The position numbers were made by a program, and so were the translations under genes. The notes below the pieces were generated by a model that was not told the DNA's origin, did not search any database, and saw nothing but the letters and a program-made list of their open reading frames with translations. A stretch of 64,000 nucleotides of DNA, from positions 1-64,000 of the forward strand of contig NZ_CAKPTG010000011.1 of NCBI RefSeq assembly GCF_934190775.1, in the 5' to 3' direction. This DNA is from an uncultured Phascolarctobacterium sp. (lineage in GTDB: Bacteria; Bacillota; Negativicutes; Acidaminococcales; Acidaminococcaceae). Shown here one piece after another: positions 41,695-50,617 of the stretch (its first letter is position 1; each line of letters opens with the position of its first letter).

Positions 41695-44600
41695 ATGAGC
41701 TACGATTATTCCGAAAATATACTTGTTCAAGAAAGTGCCGGTAATCTGCTCCGTGATGAACTGGGCTGGGATGTTCGGTTTGCTTACAATACAGAAATCT
41801 TAGGAAAAAACGGCACTTTCGGTAGAGAAAGCTACAAAGAAATACTGCTTACTCGATACTTTCGTGAAGCATTGAAAAAACTGAACCCATGGATTAATGA
41901 CAGTCAGATTTCTGAAGCACAGAAGATATTGGAACAGAGATTGTCCACTTCTTCCTTGCTGCAGGTGAATGAGGAGAAATATTTTTTGATTCGTGACGGT
42001 ATTCCTGTAACAATGAAGAAACCGAATGGACAAACTGAAACCAAGAAGGCTTCTGTGATTGATTTTCAAAATCCAGAAAATAACTATTTTCTTGCAATCA
42101 AAGAATTGAAAATCTATGGTGATTTATATCGCCGCAGAACAGACATTGTAGGTTTTGTTAATGGTATTCCATTGTTGTTTGTAGAACTGAAAAAGAATAC
42201 AGTCGATGTGCAGAACGCATACGATGATAATTATACAGATTATCAGGATACAATTCCGCATTTGTTTTATTACAATGCGTTTCTTATGCTGTCTAATGGT
42301 ACAGAGGCGAAGGTAGGTACTCTTGGCAGTAAGTATGAGTTTTTCCATGAGTGGAAGCGACTTGCAGAAGAAGATCAAGGTAGCGTTGCCCTTGAAACAA
42401 TGCTTCGTGGTATTTGCAAGAAAGAAAACTTCCTTGATTTGTTTGAAAACTTTATTCTGTATGACCACTCCGGTGGACATACAGCTAAAATCCTTGCCAG
42501 AAATCATCAATATCTTGGAGTAAATGAGGCAATGAAAGCCTATGCAGCAAGAAAATTGAATGATGGTAAATTGGGTGTTTTCTGGCATACCCAGGGTTCA
42601 GGTAAGAGCTATTCTATGGTATTTTTTGCACAGAAAGTGCGTAGAAAATTTGAAGGTTCACCGACTTTTGTTATTCTGACCGACCGTGAAGAACTGAACT
42701 CTCAGATTAGTGATACTTTTGAAAACTGTGGATTGCTTGGTAAATCAAAAGCATCGCAGTTTATTGCGACAAGTGGCGATGACCTTGTGCAGAAGCTGAA
42801 AGGTAATCCAAGCTTTATCTTTACGCTGATTCAGAAGTTTAATAAACCAAATGCGGAAGCGATTTATCCGGACCACGATATTATTATTATGTCTGATGAG
42901 GCTCACCGCAGCCAATATGGTATTTTTGCAGATAATATGATGAAATTACTGCCTACAGCAGCACGTATCGGATTTACCGGAACTCCATTGTTGTCCAATG
43001 ACAACATTACTGTCCGTACCTTTGGTGGTTACGTTTCTGTTTACGATTTTAAGAGAGCAGTAGAGGACGGTGCGACAGTTCCACTTTATTATGAAAATCG
43101 TGGCGAAAAGATTGTGGACTTACATAACCCTGAAATTACAGAGCAGATTCTGGATGCAATCGAAAATGCTGACCTTGATGTGGATCAGCAGGACAAATTG
43201 GAAGCAGAATTTGCAAAAGAAATACATTTGCTGACAGCAGAACCGAGATTAAAATCAATCGCTCGTGATTTCGTGAATCATTATTCAGATTTATGGACAA
43301 GCGGTAAAGCCATGTTTGTTTGTCTGAATAAGGTTACCTGTGTCCGTATGTACAATTATGTGAAGGAATACTGGAAAGAAGAAATCAAAAAGCTGAAAGC
43401 TAGAATAAAAACAGCCACTCAGCAGGAAGCACAGGAATTGGAACGCAAGCTGAAATGGATGCAGGAAACAGAAATGGCTGTTGTTATCAGTCAGGAACAG
43501 AACGAAATTCAGACTTTCAAGAAGTGGGATTTGGATATTAAATATCATCGTGCAAAGATGGAAAAGCGTGAATTGGATAAAGAATTTAAAGATACCAAGA
43601 ATCCGCTTCGTGTAGTTTTCGTCTGTGCGATGTGGCTTACCGGTTTTGATGTGAAGTGTTTGTCCTGTCTGTATTTGGACAAGCCGTTGAAAGCACATAC
43701 TTTAATGCAGACGATTGCTCGTGCAAACCGTGTCAGCGAAGGTAAGAGCAATGGTTTGATTGTTGACTATATTGGCATTGTAAAGGCGCTCAGAAAGGCT
43801 TTGGCAGACTATACAGCCAATGTTGGCGGTAAAGGTGGAACAGATCCGACTGTAGATAAAGATGAGCTGATTGCTCGTATTATTGAAACTATCTCCAAAG
43901 CAAAAGCATTTTTACTGGAAAACGATTTTGATTTGAAGATGCTGATAGATGCTTATGATTTTATGAAATTATCATATCTGCAGGAAGCTGCTAATGCAGT
44001 CTGTGGAACGATTGAAGATAAGAAGACATTTACTACCTATGCATCAGAACTGAAGCGCCTTATGAAATATACTGACCGTGATGATGTTACCGGCCATACT
44101 CGTAAGGAATACGAAGCAATTGCAGCAATTTATGCTGAACTGCAGAAAAAGCGTAAGCACGTCAATACAACTGATTTGATGGTGCAGATCAATGCTATTA
44201 TCGGTTCCTATGTAGAAATTAAGCACATGCCTTCAATGGTACATGAAGAACAACGCCGCTTTGACATTAGTGCGATTGACTTTGACTTGCTCCGCAGAGA
44301 GTTTGCCAAAGTGAAGAAAAAGAATTTGGTAATGAAAGATTTGGAAGAACTTATCCAGATGAAATTAGATCGGATGTTATTTACTAATCCGGAGCGTATC
44401 AATTATTACGAACGATATCAGCAGATTATTGATGATTATAACAGTGAACAGGACAGAGCAACCATTGAAAAGACCTTTATGGATTTGATGGATTTGGCAA
44501 ACAGCATGAATCAGGAAAAACAACGTTATGCTCGTGAAGGATTCAACAGTGATGAGGAACTTTCACTTTATGATATGTTGTTCCGTGAAGATTTAAGCAA

Positions 44601-44835
44601 GAACGATATCAAGAAATTGAAAGAGGTTGCTGCTACTCTGCTTCAGAAAATAAAGATAAAGATTTCTGAGCTGGATCACTGGACAGACAAGCAGGAAACA
44701 AAAGCTGCAGTGGATAATCTGATTCGTGATACGCTGTGGGCAGAGCTGCCGGAATGTTACGATGAAGTAAGTATTTCTGTGTACCGCCAGCATATTTATG
44801 AATATGTTTATACACGATATAAAGAGGTTGCGTAA
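41695..44835 (+). CDS. hsdR: Type I restriction endonuclease subunit HsdR
   Basis: A 1046-residue motor/nuclease subunit. The N-terminal PD-(D/E)xK nuclease region has a catalytic Asp in RRTDIVGFVN and FVELKK (about 145-166). The SF2 motor has Walker A HTQGSGKSY (about 298-306), motif II DEAHRSQYG (about 401-409), TGFTGTP-like IGFTGTPLL (about 423-431) and the late motif MQTIARANRV (about 670-679). The C-terminal helical domain (about 800-1046) attaches to the methylase core. Intact and full length, so the system is probably active. It lies 64 bp after hsdS with its own ribosome site AGGAGGTG. Confidence 0.95.
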   Translation: MSYDYSENILVQESAGNLLRDELGWDVRFAYNTEILGKNGTFGRESYKEILLTRYFREALKKLNPWINDSQISEAQKILEQRLSTSSLLQVNEEKYFLIRDGIPVTMKKPNGQTETKKASVIDFQNPENNYFLAIKELKIYGDLYRRRTDIVGFVNGIPLLFVELKKNTVDVQNAYDDNYTDYQDTIPHLFYYNAFLMLSNGTEAKVGTLGSKYEFFHEWKRLAEEDQGSVALETMLRGICKKENFLDLFENFILYDHSGGHTAKILARNHQYLGVNEAMKAYAARKLNDGKLGVFWHTQGSGKSYSMVFFAQKVRRKFEGSPTFVILTDREELNSQISDTFENCGLLGKSKASQFIATSGDDLVQKLKGNPSFIFTLIQKFNKPNAEAIYPDHDIIIMSDEAHRSQYGIFADNMMKLLPTAARIGFTGTPLLSNDNITVRTFGGYVSVYDFKRAVEDGATVPLYYENRGEKIVDLHNPEITEQILDAIENADLDVDQQDKLEAEFAKEIHLLTAEPRLKSIARDFVNHYSDLWTSGKAMFVCLNKVTCVRMYNYVKEYWKEEIKKLKARIKTATQQEAQELERKLKWMQETEMAVVISQEQNEIQTFKKWDLDIKYHRAKMEKRELDKEFKDTKNPLRVVFVCAMWLTGFDVKCLSCLYLDKPLKAHTLMQTIARANRVSEGKSNGLIVDYIGIVKALRKALADYTANVGGKGGTDPTVDKDELIARIIETISKAKAFLLENDFDLKMLIDAYDFMKLSYLQEAANAVCGTIEDKKTFTTYASELKRLMKYTDRDDVTGHTRKEYEAIAAIYAELQKKRKHVNTTDLMVQINAIIGSYVEIKHMPSMVHEEQRRFDISAIDFDLLRREFAKVKKKNLVMKDLEELIQMKLDRMLFTNPERINYYERYQQIIDDYNSEQDRATIEKTFMDLMDLANSMNQEKQRYAREGFNSDEELSLYDMLFREDLSKNDIKKLKEVAATLLQKIKIKISELDHWTDKQETKAAVDNLIRDTLWAELPECYDEVSISVYRQHIYEYVYTRYKEVA

Positions 44836-44884
44836 ATAGAGACTGCTATATGTTAATAAGATGAAATTAGGAGGTATAAACTAA

Positions 44885-46009
44885 ATGGAAAATACTTTGC
44901 AGAAAGAGATAGATTTGATGGCTAAAGCAATTAAAACTGATAATTATCCGATGTCAATAGGAGAATTATCCAATCTTTATCAAGACGGTGATTTGAAAAT
45001 CAATCCTATATATCAAAGAATGTTTCGTTGGGATATAGCGCAACAGTCTGCATTGATTGAATCTATACTGTTGAATATTCCTATTCCACCTATTTATGTA
45101 TATCAAAATGAAAATGGTAAGTGGAATTTGATAGATGGGCAACAGCGATTATCAACTATTTTTAAATTTATGGGTATTTTGAAAAAAGACTCTAAAGATG
45201 AGGATGGAGAAGAATTTGTTGAAAGTGAACCTTTGACTCGAACAAAGTTTTTACCAGCTTTGGAAGGAAAATATTGGGATAATGAGAACGAAAGTATTTC
45301 TTTAACAGATGCCCAGCGTAGATATATAAAAAGATCAAAAATTCTCATAATAATCATCGATAAAAGTAGTGATGAATTTGCGCAATATGAAATGTTTCAG
45401 CGCTTAAATACAGGTGGAAGTCATTTAAGCCCACAGGAAATTCGCAATTGTATTTTAGTGATGAAGAACGAAGAAATTTATAAAAAACTACTAGATATGA
45501 GTAAATACGAGAACTTTAAGAACTCAGTTCCTATTTCCGAGAAAGATTCAGAAGAACAGGGGTATTTAGAACTTGTAGTAAAATATTTTGTACTTAGATA
45601 TTCTAAATTTAAAATAAGTGATTCTGAAAACTATAATAACTTTTTGACAGATGAAATTCTGGAATTAATAAATGACGATAACATTGATTTCGAAAAAGAA
45701 GAAGAACTGTTTAAAAAGACCTTTGATTTACTATATGAAGTGATGGGTGAAAACACATTCAAAAAATATGATAAAGAAAAGGGTAAAAGTTGTGGTGCTG
45801 TTTTGGTTGGTGCATATGAAGCGGTTATTCCGGGGTTGACCAATAATATTGAGTATTATCTAAAAAATAAAAAGAAACTTGAACAAGCAATAAAAGAATT
45901 ATATGACACTGAACAGTACCTTGCGGCAACAAAAAGAGGAATTAGGCCGGTTGCAAGAATCAAAAAAATGGTAGAATTTAGTAAGGAGAATTTTCTAAGT
46001 GGCAGGTAA
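44885..46009 (+). CDS. DUF262 domain protein (GmrS/ParB-like fold), no HNH domain
   Basis: A 374-residue protein with an N-terminal DUF262 domain: NPIYQRMFRWD (about 39-49), PIPPIYVYQ and the nucleotide-binding motif LIDGQQRLST (about 82-91). In GmrSD-type type IV restriction proteins DUF262 senses or hydrolyses NTP and is fused to a DUF1524 HNH nuclease; here the C-terminal half (about 240-374) is Lys/Glu-rich and shows no HNH motif. It overlaps the next gene, a HEPN protein, by 11 nt. DUF262 genes paired with this HEPN family are known as a recurrent gene couple of suspected defence role. Ribosome site AGGAGG before ATG 44885. Confidence 0.85.
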   Translation: MENTLQKEIDLMAKAIKTDNYPMSIGELSNLYQDGDLKINPIYQRMFRWDIAQQSALIESILLNIPIPPIYVYQNENGKWNLIDGQQRLSTIFKFMGILKKDSKDEDGEEFVESEPLTRTKFLPALEGKYWDNENESISLTDAQRRYIKRSKILIIIIDKSSDEFAQYEMFQRLNTGGSHLSPQEIRNCILVMKNEEIYKKLLDMSKYENFKNSVPISEKDSEEQGYLELVVKYFVLRYSKFKISDSENYNNFLTDEILELINDDNIDFEKEEELFKKTFDLLYEVMGENTFKKYDKEKGKSCGAVLVGAYEAVIPGLTNNIEYYLKNKKKLEQAIKELYDTEQYLAATKRGIRPVARIKKMVEFSKENFLSGR

Positions 46010-46706
46010 CACAAAGATAAAAACGGTAGAAACATTAGAAGAACTTTTAATGCAAGACCTTGCTTGGAGAAAAAAAGAAATGTTTTCTCTTAAAATTCTA
46101 GTAGAGAAAGATGAAGTAAATAAACCTATTTTGCTCAGAGCAGGAATTGCTTTATTATGTGCTCATTTTGAAGGTTTTATAAAGAGAGCATCGAATTGCT
46201 ATATAGGATATGTTGCTGAACAAAAGAAACCATATAGTGAGTTGAAAAAAAATTTTGCAGCTTTAAAAATGAAAAAAGAATTTAAATCTTGTTCGTTGTC
46301 AGAAAAACACAGTGTTCATAAAAGATTACTTATGACATATGATGCCCTTGCGACAAGGACATTTAAAGAAAAATATGATGAAAACAATCCATTTATTTCA
46401 ACACATTCAAACCCAAGTTCTAAAGAACTAAAAGAAATATTGGAAACAATAGGGGTTGATTCCGATATATTTGAAACAAAAGCTACATATATCGATAGTT
46501 CATTGTTAGAAAAACGCCATCATGTTGTTCATGGTGATCGTTCTGAGTTAGATAAATCGGATTTTTTTACAACTTTTAAAATTATTATTGAATTAATCGA
46601 AGCATATAAGGATTTGATAGTAGATGCCGCTGATAAGAAAGAATACTTGAAAGGGGAAGAAAATGGCGAACAATTGTCAAGTACCGACTCCGCCCCAATA
46701 TGTTAA
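45999..46706 (+). CDS. HEPN domain protein (MAE_28990/MAE_18760 type)
   Basis: A 235-residue helical protein. Near the C-terminus KRHHVVHGDR (about 171-180) gives the HEPN RNase motif RxxxxH (R-H-H-V-V-H). The N-terminal segment AGIALLCAHFEGFIKRA (about 47-63) is typical of the MAE_28990 family. HEPN proteins with this motif are usually metal-independent RNases that act as toxins or antiviral effectors. Start GTG 45999 has AAGGAG 10 nt upstream and lies within the DUF262 gene, so the pair is co-translated; its end overlaps the methylase gene by 44 nt. Likely effector of a three-gene module, by inference. Confidence 0.8.
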   Translation: MAGNTKIKTVETLEELLMQDLAWRKKEMFSLKILVEKDEVNKPILLRAGIALLCAHFEGFIKRASNCYIGYVAEQKKPYSELKKNFAALKMKKEFKSCSLSEKHSVHKRLLMTYDALATRTFKEKYDENNPFISTHSNPSSKELKEILETIGVDSDIFETKATYIDSSLLEKRHHVVHGDRSELDKSDFFTTFKIIIELIEAYKDLIVDAADKKEYLKGEENGEQLSSTDSAPIC

Positions 46707-48072
46707 TGAATTGTTGGATTGTATTGGTTATTCAGATAATCTGTACAACAAATCAGTATTAGAAAATTCTTGTGGTGAAGGAAATATTTTAAAGGAAATC
46801 GTAAGAAGATATATTATAACCTCTTTGAAAGATGGATATAATAACGAACAAATAATCTGTGGATTAGAACGATATATCACTGGTTATGATGTGGATTCAA
46901 TATGTATAAAAAAATGTACTGAAACATTGAATAGCCTCGCACAAGAATATGGTTTATTAGGTATTCGTTGGAATATACACAAGCAAGACTATTTGAAATG
47001 TAATTCTAGTTCTTATGATTATATTATTGGAAATCCTCCGTATATAACATATCATGATCTGTCTGAAAAACAGAGAACTTTTGTAAAAGAAAAATATGAT
47101 ACATGCAAAGAGGGACGTTTCGACTACTGTTATGCCTTTATAGAAGCTGGAATAAGAGATTTAGCTAAGAATGGTAAATTAGCATATTTGATTCCTTATG
47201 GAGTTATTAGGAATAAATACGCTGAGAAAGTAAGAGATTTAATCAAGAAAAAACTGAAAGGAATTATTGATTATAAAGGAATACAACTTTTTCCTAATAC
47301 AGTTACGTCTTCGATTATTATCCTGTGTGATACGATAAATAGAGAAGATGTGTATTACCATGTCAGAAAAGATAATGTACAGAAAAGGGTGTCTAAAACT
47401 TCCTTGACGGGAAAATGGATTTTTGAAGAAAATCATAAAGGACTAAGACGTTTTGGTGATTACTTTAAAGTGTCGAATAGTATTGCAACTTTGTATAATA
47501 AGGCATTTGTTTTCGAAGCTAAAGAGGAGGATGACTCATTTTATTATCTTGATGGTGGAATGGTTGAAAAGGAAATAGTATTTGATGCAGTAAGTATAAA
47601 AAGTGAGAAAAAATTTCAAAATACCCAGAAGCGTGATAAGATAATTTTTCCTTATAAATTTAGGGATAAAAAAGTTTCTTCCTATGAAGAAAGTGAGTTT
47701 CAAAGCCAATTTCCGGAATGTTATTCATATTTAAAAAGCCATAAAGAAGGTCTTTTAAAACGTAAATCCAGTGAAGGTGTACAATGGTTTGAGTATGGCA
47801 GGATTCAAGCTATAAGTAATGTATTTGTGGACAAGTTGATTATTTCAGTGGTTATTACAAATAACGTACAAGTTTATACTGTAGGTTGTAAATCTGTTCC
47901 ATATGCAGGGATGTATATAAGGGCTTTGAAAAATGATGAGCTGGAATTAGATGAAGCGAAAAGAATACTTCAAAGTAAAAATTTTTATGAATATATAAAG
48001 AGGTGTGGAACACCGACGACAACATCCTCATATAGAATATCTGTAAAGGATGTAGAAAATTATTGTTTTTGA
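46663..48072 (+). CDS. N6-adenine DNA methyltransferase, Eco57I/TaqI-like
   Basis: A 469-residue class-gamma-type adenine methyltransferase. It starts with TPPQYVNELLD and motif I VLENSCGEGNIL (about 31-42). An Asp in GYDVDSI binds SAM, and the catalytic motif is NPPY (124-127) in YIIGNPPYITYHDL. The C-terminal half (about 240-460) has the TaqI/Eco57I-type specificity domain with YIRALKNDELELDEAKRILQS near the end. No matching endonuclease domain is fused. It overlaps the HEPN gene by 44 nt, so DUF262, HEPN and methylase form one unit in which methylation may mark self DNA. Target site unknown. Confidence 0.88.
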   Translation: MANNCQVPTPPQYVNELLDCIGYSDNLYNKSVLENSCGEGNILKEIVRRYIITSLKDGYNNEQIICGLERYITGYDVDSICIKKCTETLNSLAQEYGLLGIRWNIHKQDYLKCNSSSYDYIIGNPPYITYHDLSEKQRTFVKEKYDTCKEGRFDYCYAFIEAGIRDLAKNGKLAYLIPYGVIRNKYAEKVRDLIKKKLKGIIDYKGIQLFPNTVTSSIIILCDTINREDVYYHVRKDNVQKRVSKTSLTGKWIFEENHKGLRRFGDYFKVSNSIATLYNKAFVFEAKEEDDSFYYLDGGMVEKEIVFDAVSIKSEKKFQNTQKRDKIIFPYKFRDKKVSSYEESEFQSQFPECYSYLKSHKEGLLKRKSSEGVQWFEYGRIQAISNVFVDKLIISVVITNNVQVYTVGCKSVPYAGMYIRALKNDELELDEAKRILQSKNFYEYIKRCGTPTTTSSYRISVKDVENYCF

Positions 48073-48220
48073 TTTTATTAGAATAGTCCAAGATATGAGC
48101 GCCAATCATACAATAGAAATCTATGAGTGGGGCATAAAGATGCCACGCAACGTCCGCCGCATCCTGTCAATGAACGAAACGGTTTATGGCTCTTTGAAAA
48201 AAGCTGGAGCGCCGTCCTAA

Positions 48221-48595
48221 GGTCAAGGTATGGTAGACGGTTACAGCGGCTTAATCATGCTAGACAAGAACGGTAATCTGAAAGTAGCATTACACATCGA
48301 AAATGAGATGTGTTGGGCGATGGAGAAGTACAAGAAACTTCTTCCAGATAGCCCTCTGCTTCACATTACTCCCCGTGTGTTCCGATACACCTTCTGCATT
48401 GACTATGCAAACGACGGCATGGACATTAAAAACCTTCAGTATCTGATGGGTAACTAGGATGCGGGTGTTACACTTAATATTTACACCAAAACAAGCTACG
48501 CACACGCTGCGATGTTGAAATTATCACAGTTCAGCTATTTTCCTGAAGTGAAAAAAGACAGGGTGTTTGGAAAACAGCAAGTATGGGGGTATTAG
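48221..48595 (+). pseudogene. Decayed Tn916-type tyrosine integrase (C-terminal part)
   Basis: One frame reads VDGYSGLIMLDKNGNLKVALH, then HITPRVFRYTFCIDYANDGM, LQYLMGN, stop (TAG 48455-48457), DAGVTLNIYTKTSY. This follows the C-terminal catalytic domain of Tn916/ICE integrases (TPHVLRHTFC, LQYIMGHSDIGVTLNxYTH). The catalytic Arg of the RHTF box remains but His is Tyr, and the stop replaces the Ser after MGH, so it is not functional. Upstream, the same frame (48122-48217) runs to a TAA at 48218 and encodes a fragment I do not recognise. It lies at the right edge of the restriction island and probably remains from the element that delivered it. Confidence 0.8.
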
Positions 48596-48719
48596 CTTAA
48601 GTTTACTACACTACTTAGTGGTATAGTCACAGCGATTTATAGGGACTTATGAAAAACCTATAAGCCGAAAAACCCTGTAATATTAACATTTTCGAGATTT
48701 ATGGAGGAATATAGAGATT
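48596..48719. other. Spacer at the right edge of the island
   Basis: No gene. A 7-bp inverted repeat TTATAGG/CCTATAA (about 48637-48663) is present. No direct repeat matching the left edge was recognised. Confidence 0.3.
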
Positions 48720-49175
48720 ATGATAAAAATTCTCTTTATCTGCCATGGCAACATCTGCCGTTCGCCGATGGCAGAGTTTTTATTGAAGGACATTGTAAAA
48801 AAGCGCGGTATTGCCGCTGATTTTGAAATTGCTTCGGCAGCGACAAGCAGAGAAGAAATCGGTAATCCTGTACATTACGGCACGCGCAATAAGCTGGCGC
48901 AGCTTGGCATCAGCGTCGCAGGCAAGCATGCAGTACAGGTAACAAAGCGTGACTACGAATATTATGATTTACTTCTGGTGATGGACAGCAATAATATTCG
49001 TAATTTGCGAAGAGTAATTGGTGAAGATACGCAGGATAAGGTACACCTGCTTTTGGATTATACCAATCGCAAGGCCGCAAGCATTGCCGATCCATGGTAT
49101 ACCGGTGATTTTGATGTAACCTATGATGATATCATGGAAGGCCTGGATGGTTTGCTGAAGTATCTGAAATATTAA
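48720..49175 (+). CDS. Low-molecular-weight protein-tyrosine phosphatase
   Basis: A 151-residue phosphatase with the P-loop CHGNICRSP (Cys8 to Arg14, CX5R) at the N-terminus and the general-acid Asp in DPWYTGDF (about 121-128). It is a cytoplasmic enzyme acting on phosphotyrosine proteins; in some bacteria it opposes BY-kinases in polysaccharide export, but no kinase is nearby. A related group (YwlE) acts on phosphoarginine and has Thr rather than Ile after the second Asn or Gly of the loop; NICRS here fits the tyrosine type. First ordinary chromosomal gene after the island. Confidence 0.92.
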   Translation: MIKILFICHGNICRSPMAEFLLKDIVKKRGIAADFEIASAATSREEIGNPVHYGTRNKLAQLGISVAGKHAVQVTKRDYEYYDLLLVMDSNNIRNLRRVIGEDTQDKVHLLLDYTNRKAASIADPWYTGDFDVTYDDIMEGLDGLLKYLKY

Positions 49176-49261
49176 AACAAACAAAATTCCGTGCAAACCG
49201 TTAATAAGTTAACACAATTTATTGTAAAAGCAGGCGGAATTAAGCGAAAGCTATATTTTGC

Positions 49262-49290
49262 TTGTTTGTTTTAGACTGTAGTGCTACAAT
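49262..49290 (+). promoter_or_regulatory. Promoter of the aminotransferase gene
   Basis: TTGTTT (49262-49267), 17-bp spacer, TACAAT (49285-49290). Confidence 0.55.
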
Positions 49291-49340
49291 AAATGTTACG
49301 GTAAAATAATATAGTTTCCAATGAAGAGAGGTTTTTAATC

Positions 49341-50519
49341 ATGAAATTCGCAACACGTATGGAGCGTATGCAAGCTTCTGAAATCCGCGAGCTGTTAAAA
49401 TTAACTGCTCAGCCTGATATTATTTCCTTTGCTGGTGGTCTGCCGGCACCGGAACTGTTCCCTGTAGAAGAAATTGCCAAGGTTTCTCATGACCTGGTAC
49501 TGAAGGAAGGTCGTCAACTGCTGCAATATGCAACTACCGAAGGCCGTCCGTCCCTGCGTGCCAAAATTGCTAAACGCATGGCTGATAAATACCACACCAA
49601 CGTTGATCCCGATGACATTCTGATTACCACCGGTTCTCAACAATGCCTGGACTTTGCAGGCAAGCTGTTCCTGGATCCCGGCGACGTTGTTCTGTGCGAA
49701 AGCCCGTCCTACCTCGGCGCTTTGAACGCATTCAATGCTTACCAACCGAAATTTGTTGAGGTTCCGACCGATAACGGTGGCCTGATTCCGGAAGAATTGG
49801 ATAAAATTCTGGAAACCACTCCGAACTGCAAATTTATCTATGTAATTCCTGACTTCCAAAACCCGACCGGTCGTACCTGGTCCATGGAACGCCGTCAAAA
49901 ATTCATGGAAGTTGTTAATAAACACAACCTGCCGGTACTCGAAGATAATCCGTACGGCGAACTGCGCTATGAAGGCACTATCCTGCCGTCCCTGAAATCT
50001 ATGGATACCAAAGGCTTGGTTATGTTCCTGGGCACCTTCTCCAAAATCTTCTGCCCGGGCCTGCGTCTTGGTTGGATTGCTGCTGAGCACAGCCTGCTGA
50101 GCGAGTTTGTTAAAATTAAACAAAGCGCTGACCTGCATACCTCTAACTTTGACCAAGGCGTTGCAGATGCTTACATGGAACAATATGATCTGGACGAACA
50201 CGTTAAAGAAATCGTTGCTCTGTACAAACATCGTCGCGATCTGATTCTCGAATCCATGGAGAAATACTTCCCGGCAGGCACCGAATGGACTCATCCGGAA
50301 GGTGGTCTGTTCCTGTGGCTGACCTTCCCTGAAGGCGTAAGCGCACGCAAAGTATTCAACAAATGCATCGAGATGAAGGTTGCCGGCGTTATCGGTGATG
50401 CCTTCTATCCGAACCAAAAGACTGACCGCAGCATGCGTATCAACTACTCCAACATGCCGGATGACCGCATTGTTGAAGGTATTCAACGCATGGCTAAAGC
50501 AATCAAAGAGTGCATGTAA
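49341..50519 (+). CDS. PLP-dependent class I/II aminotransferase (2-aminoadipate/LysN-like)
   Basis: A 392-residue cytoplasmic fold-type I aminotransferase. SFAGGLPAPELFP (about 29-41) is typical of the 2-aminoadipate/kynurenine and MocR-catalytic-like group. The PLP-phosphate loop follows TTGSQQCLD (about 94-102), NPTG lies at about 174-177, and the PLP lysine is K235 in FSKIFCPGLRLGW. The codons are strongly optimised, like the SLC13 genes, so it is probably abundant and may carry a major amino-acid transamination (aromatic, branched-chain or Glu). It has its own promoter, ribosome site AAGAGAGG and terminator. The exact substrate cannot be set from sequence. Confidence 0.9.
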   Translation: MKFATRMERMQASEIRELLKLTAQPDIISFAGGLPAPELFPVEEIAKVSHDLVLKEGRQLLQYATTEGRPSLRAKIAKRMADKYHTNVDPDDILITTGSQQCLDFAGKLFLDPGDVVLCESPSYLGALNAFNAYQPKFVEVPTDNGGLIPEELDKILETTPNCKFIYVIPDFQNPTGRTWSMERRQKFMEVVNKHNLPVLEDNPYGELRYEGTILPSLKSMDTKGLVMFLGTFSKIFCPGLRLGWIAAEHSLLSEFVKIKQSADLHTSNFDQGVADAYMEQYDLDEHVKEIVALYKHRRDLILESMEKYFPAGTEWTHPEGGLFLWLTFPEGVSARKVFNKCIEMKVAGVIGDAFYPNQKTDRSMRINYSNMPDDRIVEGIQRMAKAIKECM

Positions 50520-50570
50520 TTCTTTGACGGCTTAAGCTGTCTTGTAAATTTTATAGCTGATAAAAATTTA

Positions 50571-50598
50571 ACCCCTGCAGAAAAATTTCTGCAGGGGT
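50571..50598. terminator. Bidirectional terminator
   Basis: A perfect 13-bp stem (50571-50583 with 50586-50598) with A/T runs on both sides, between convergent genes. Confidence 0.9.
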
Positions 50599-50617
50599 AT
50601 TTTGTATATATGCTGTT

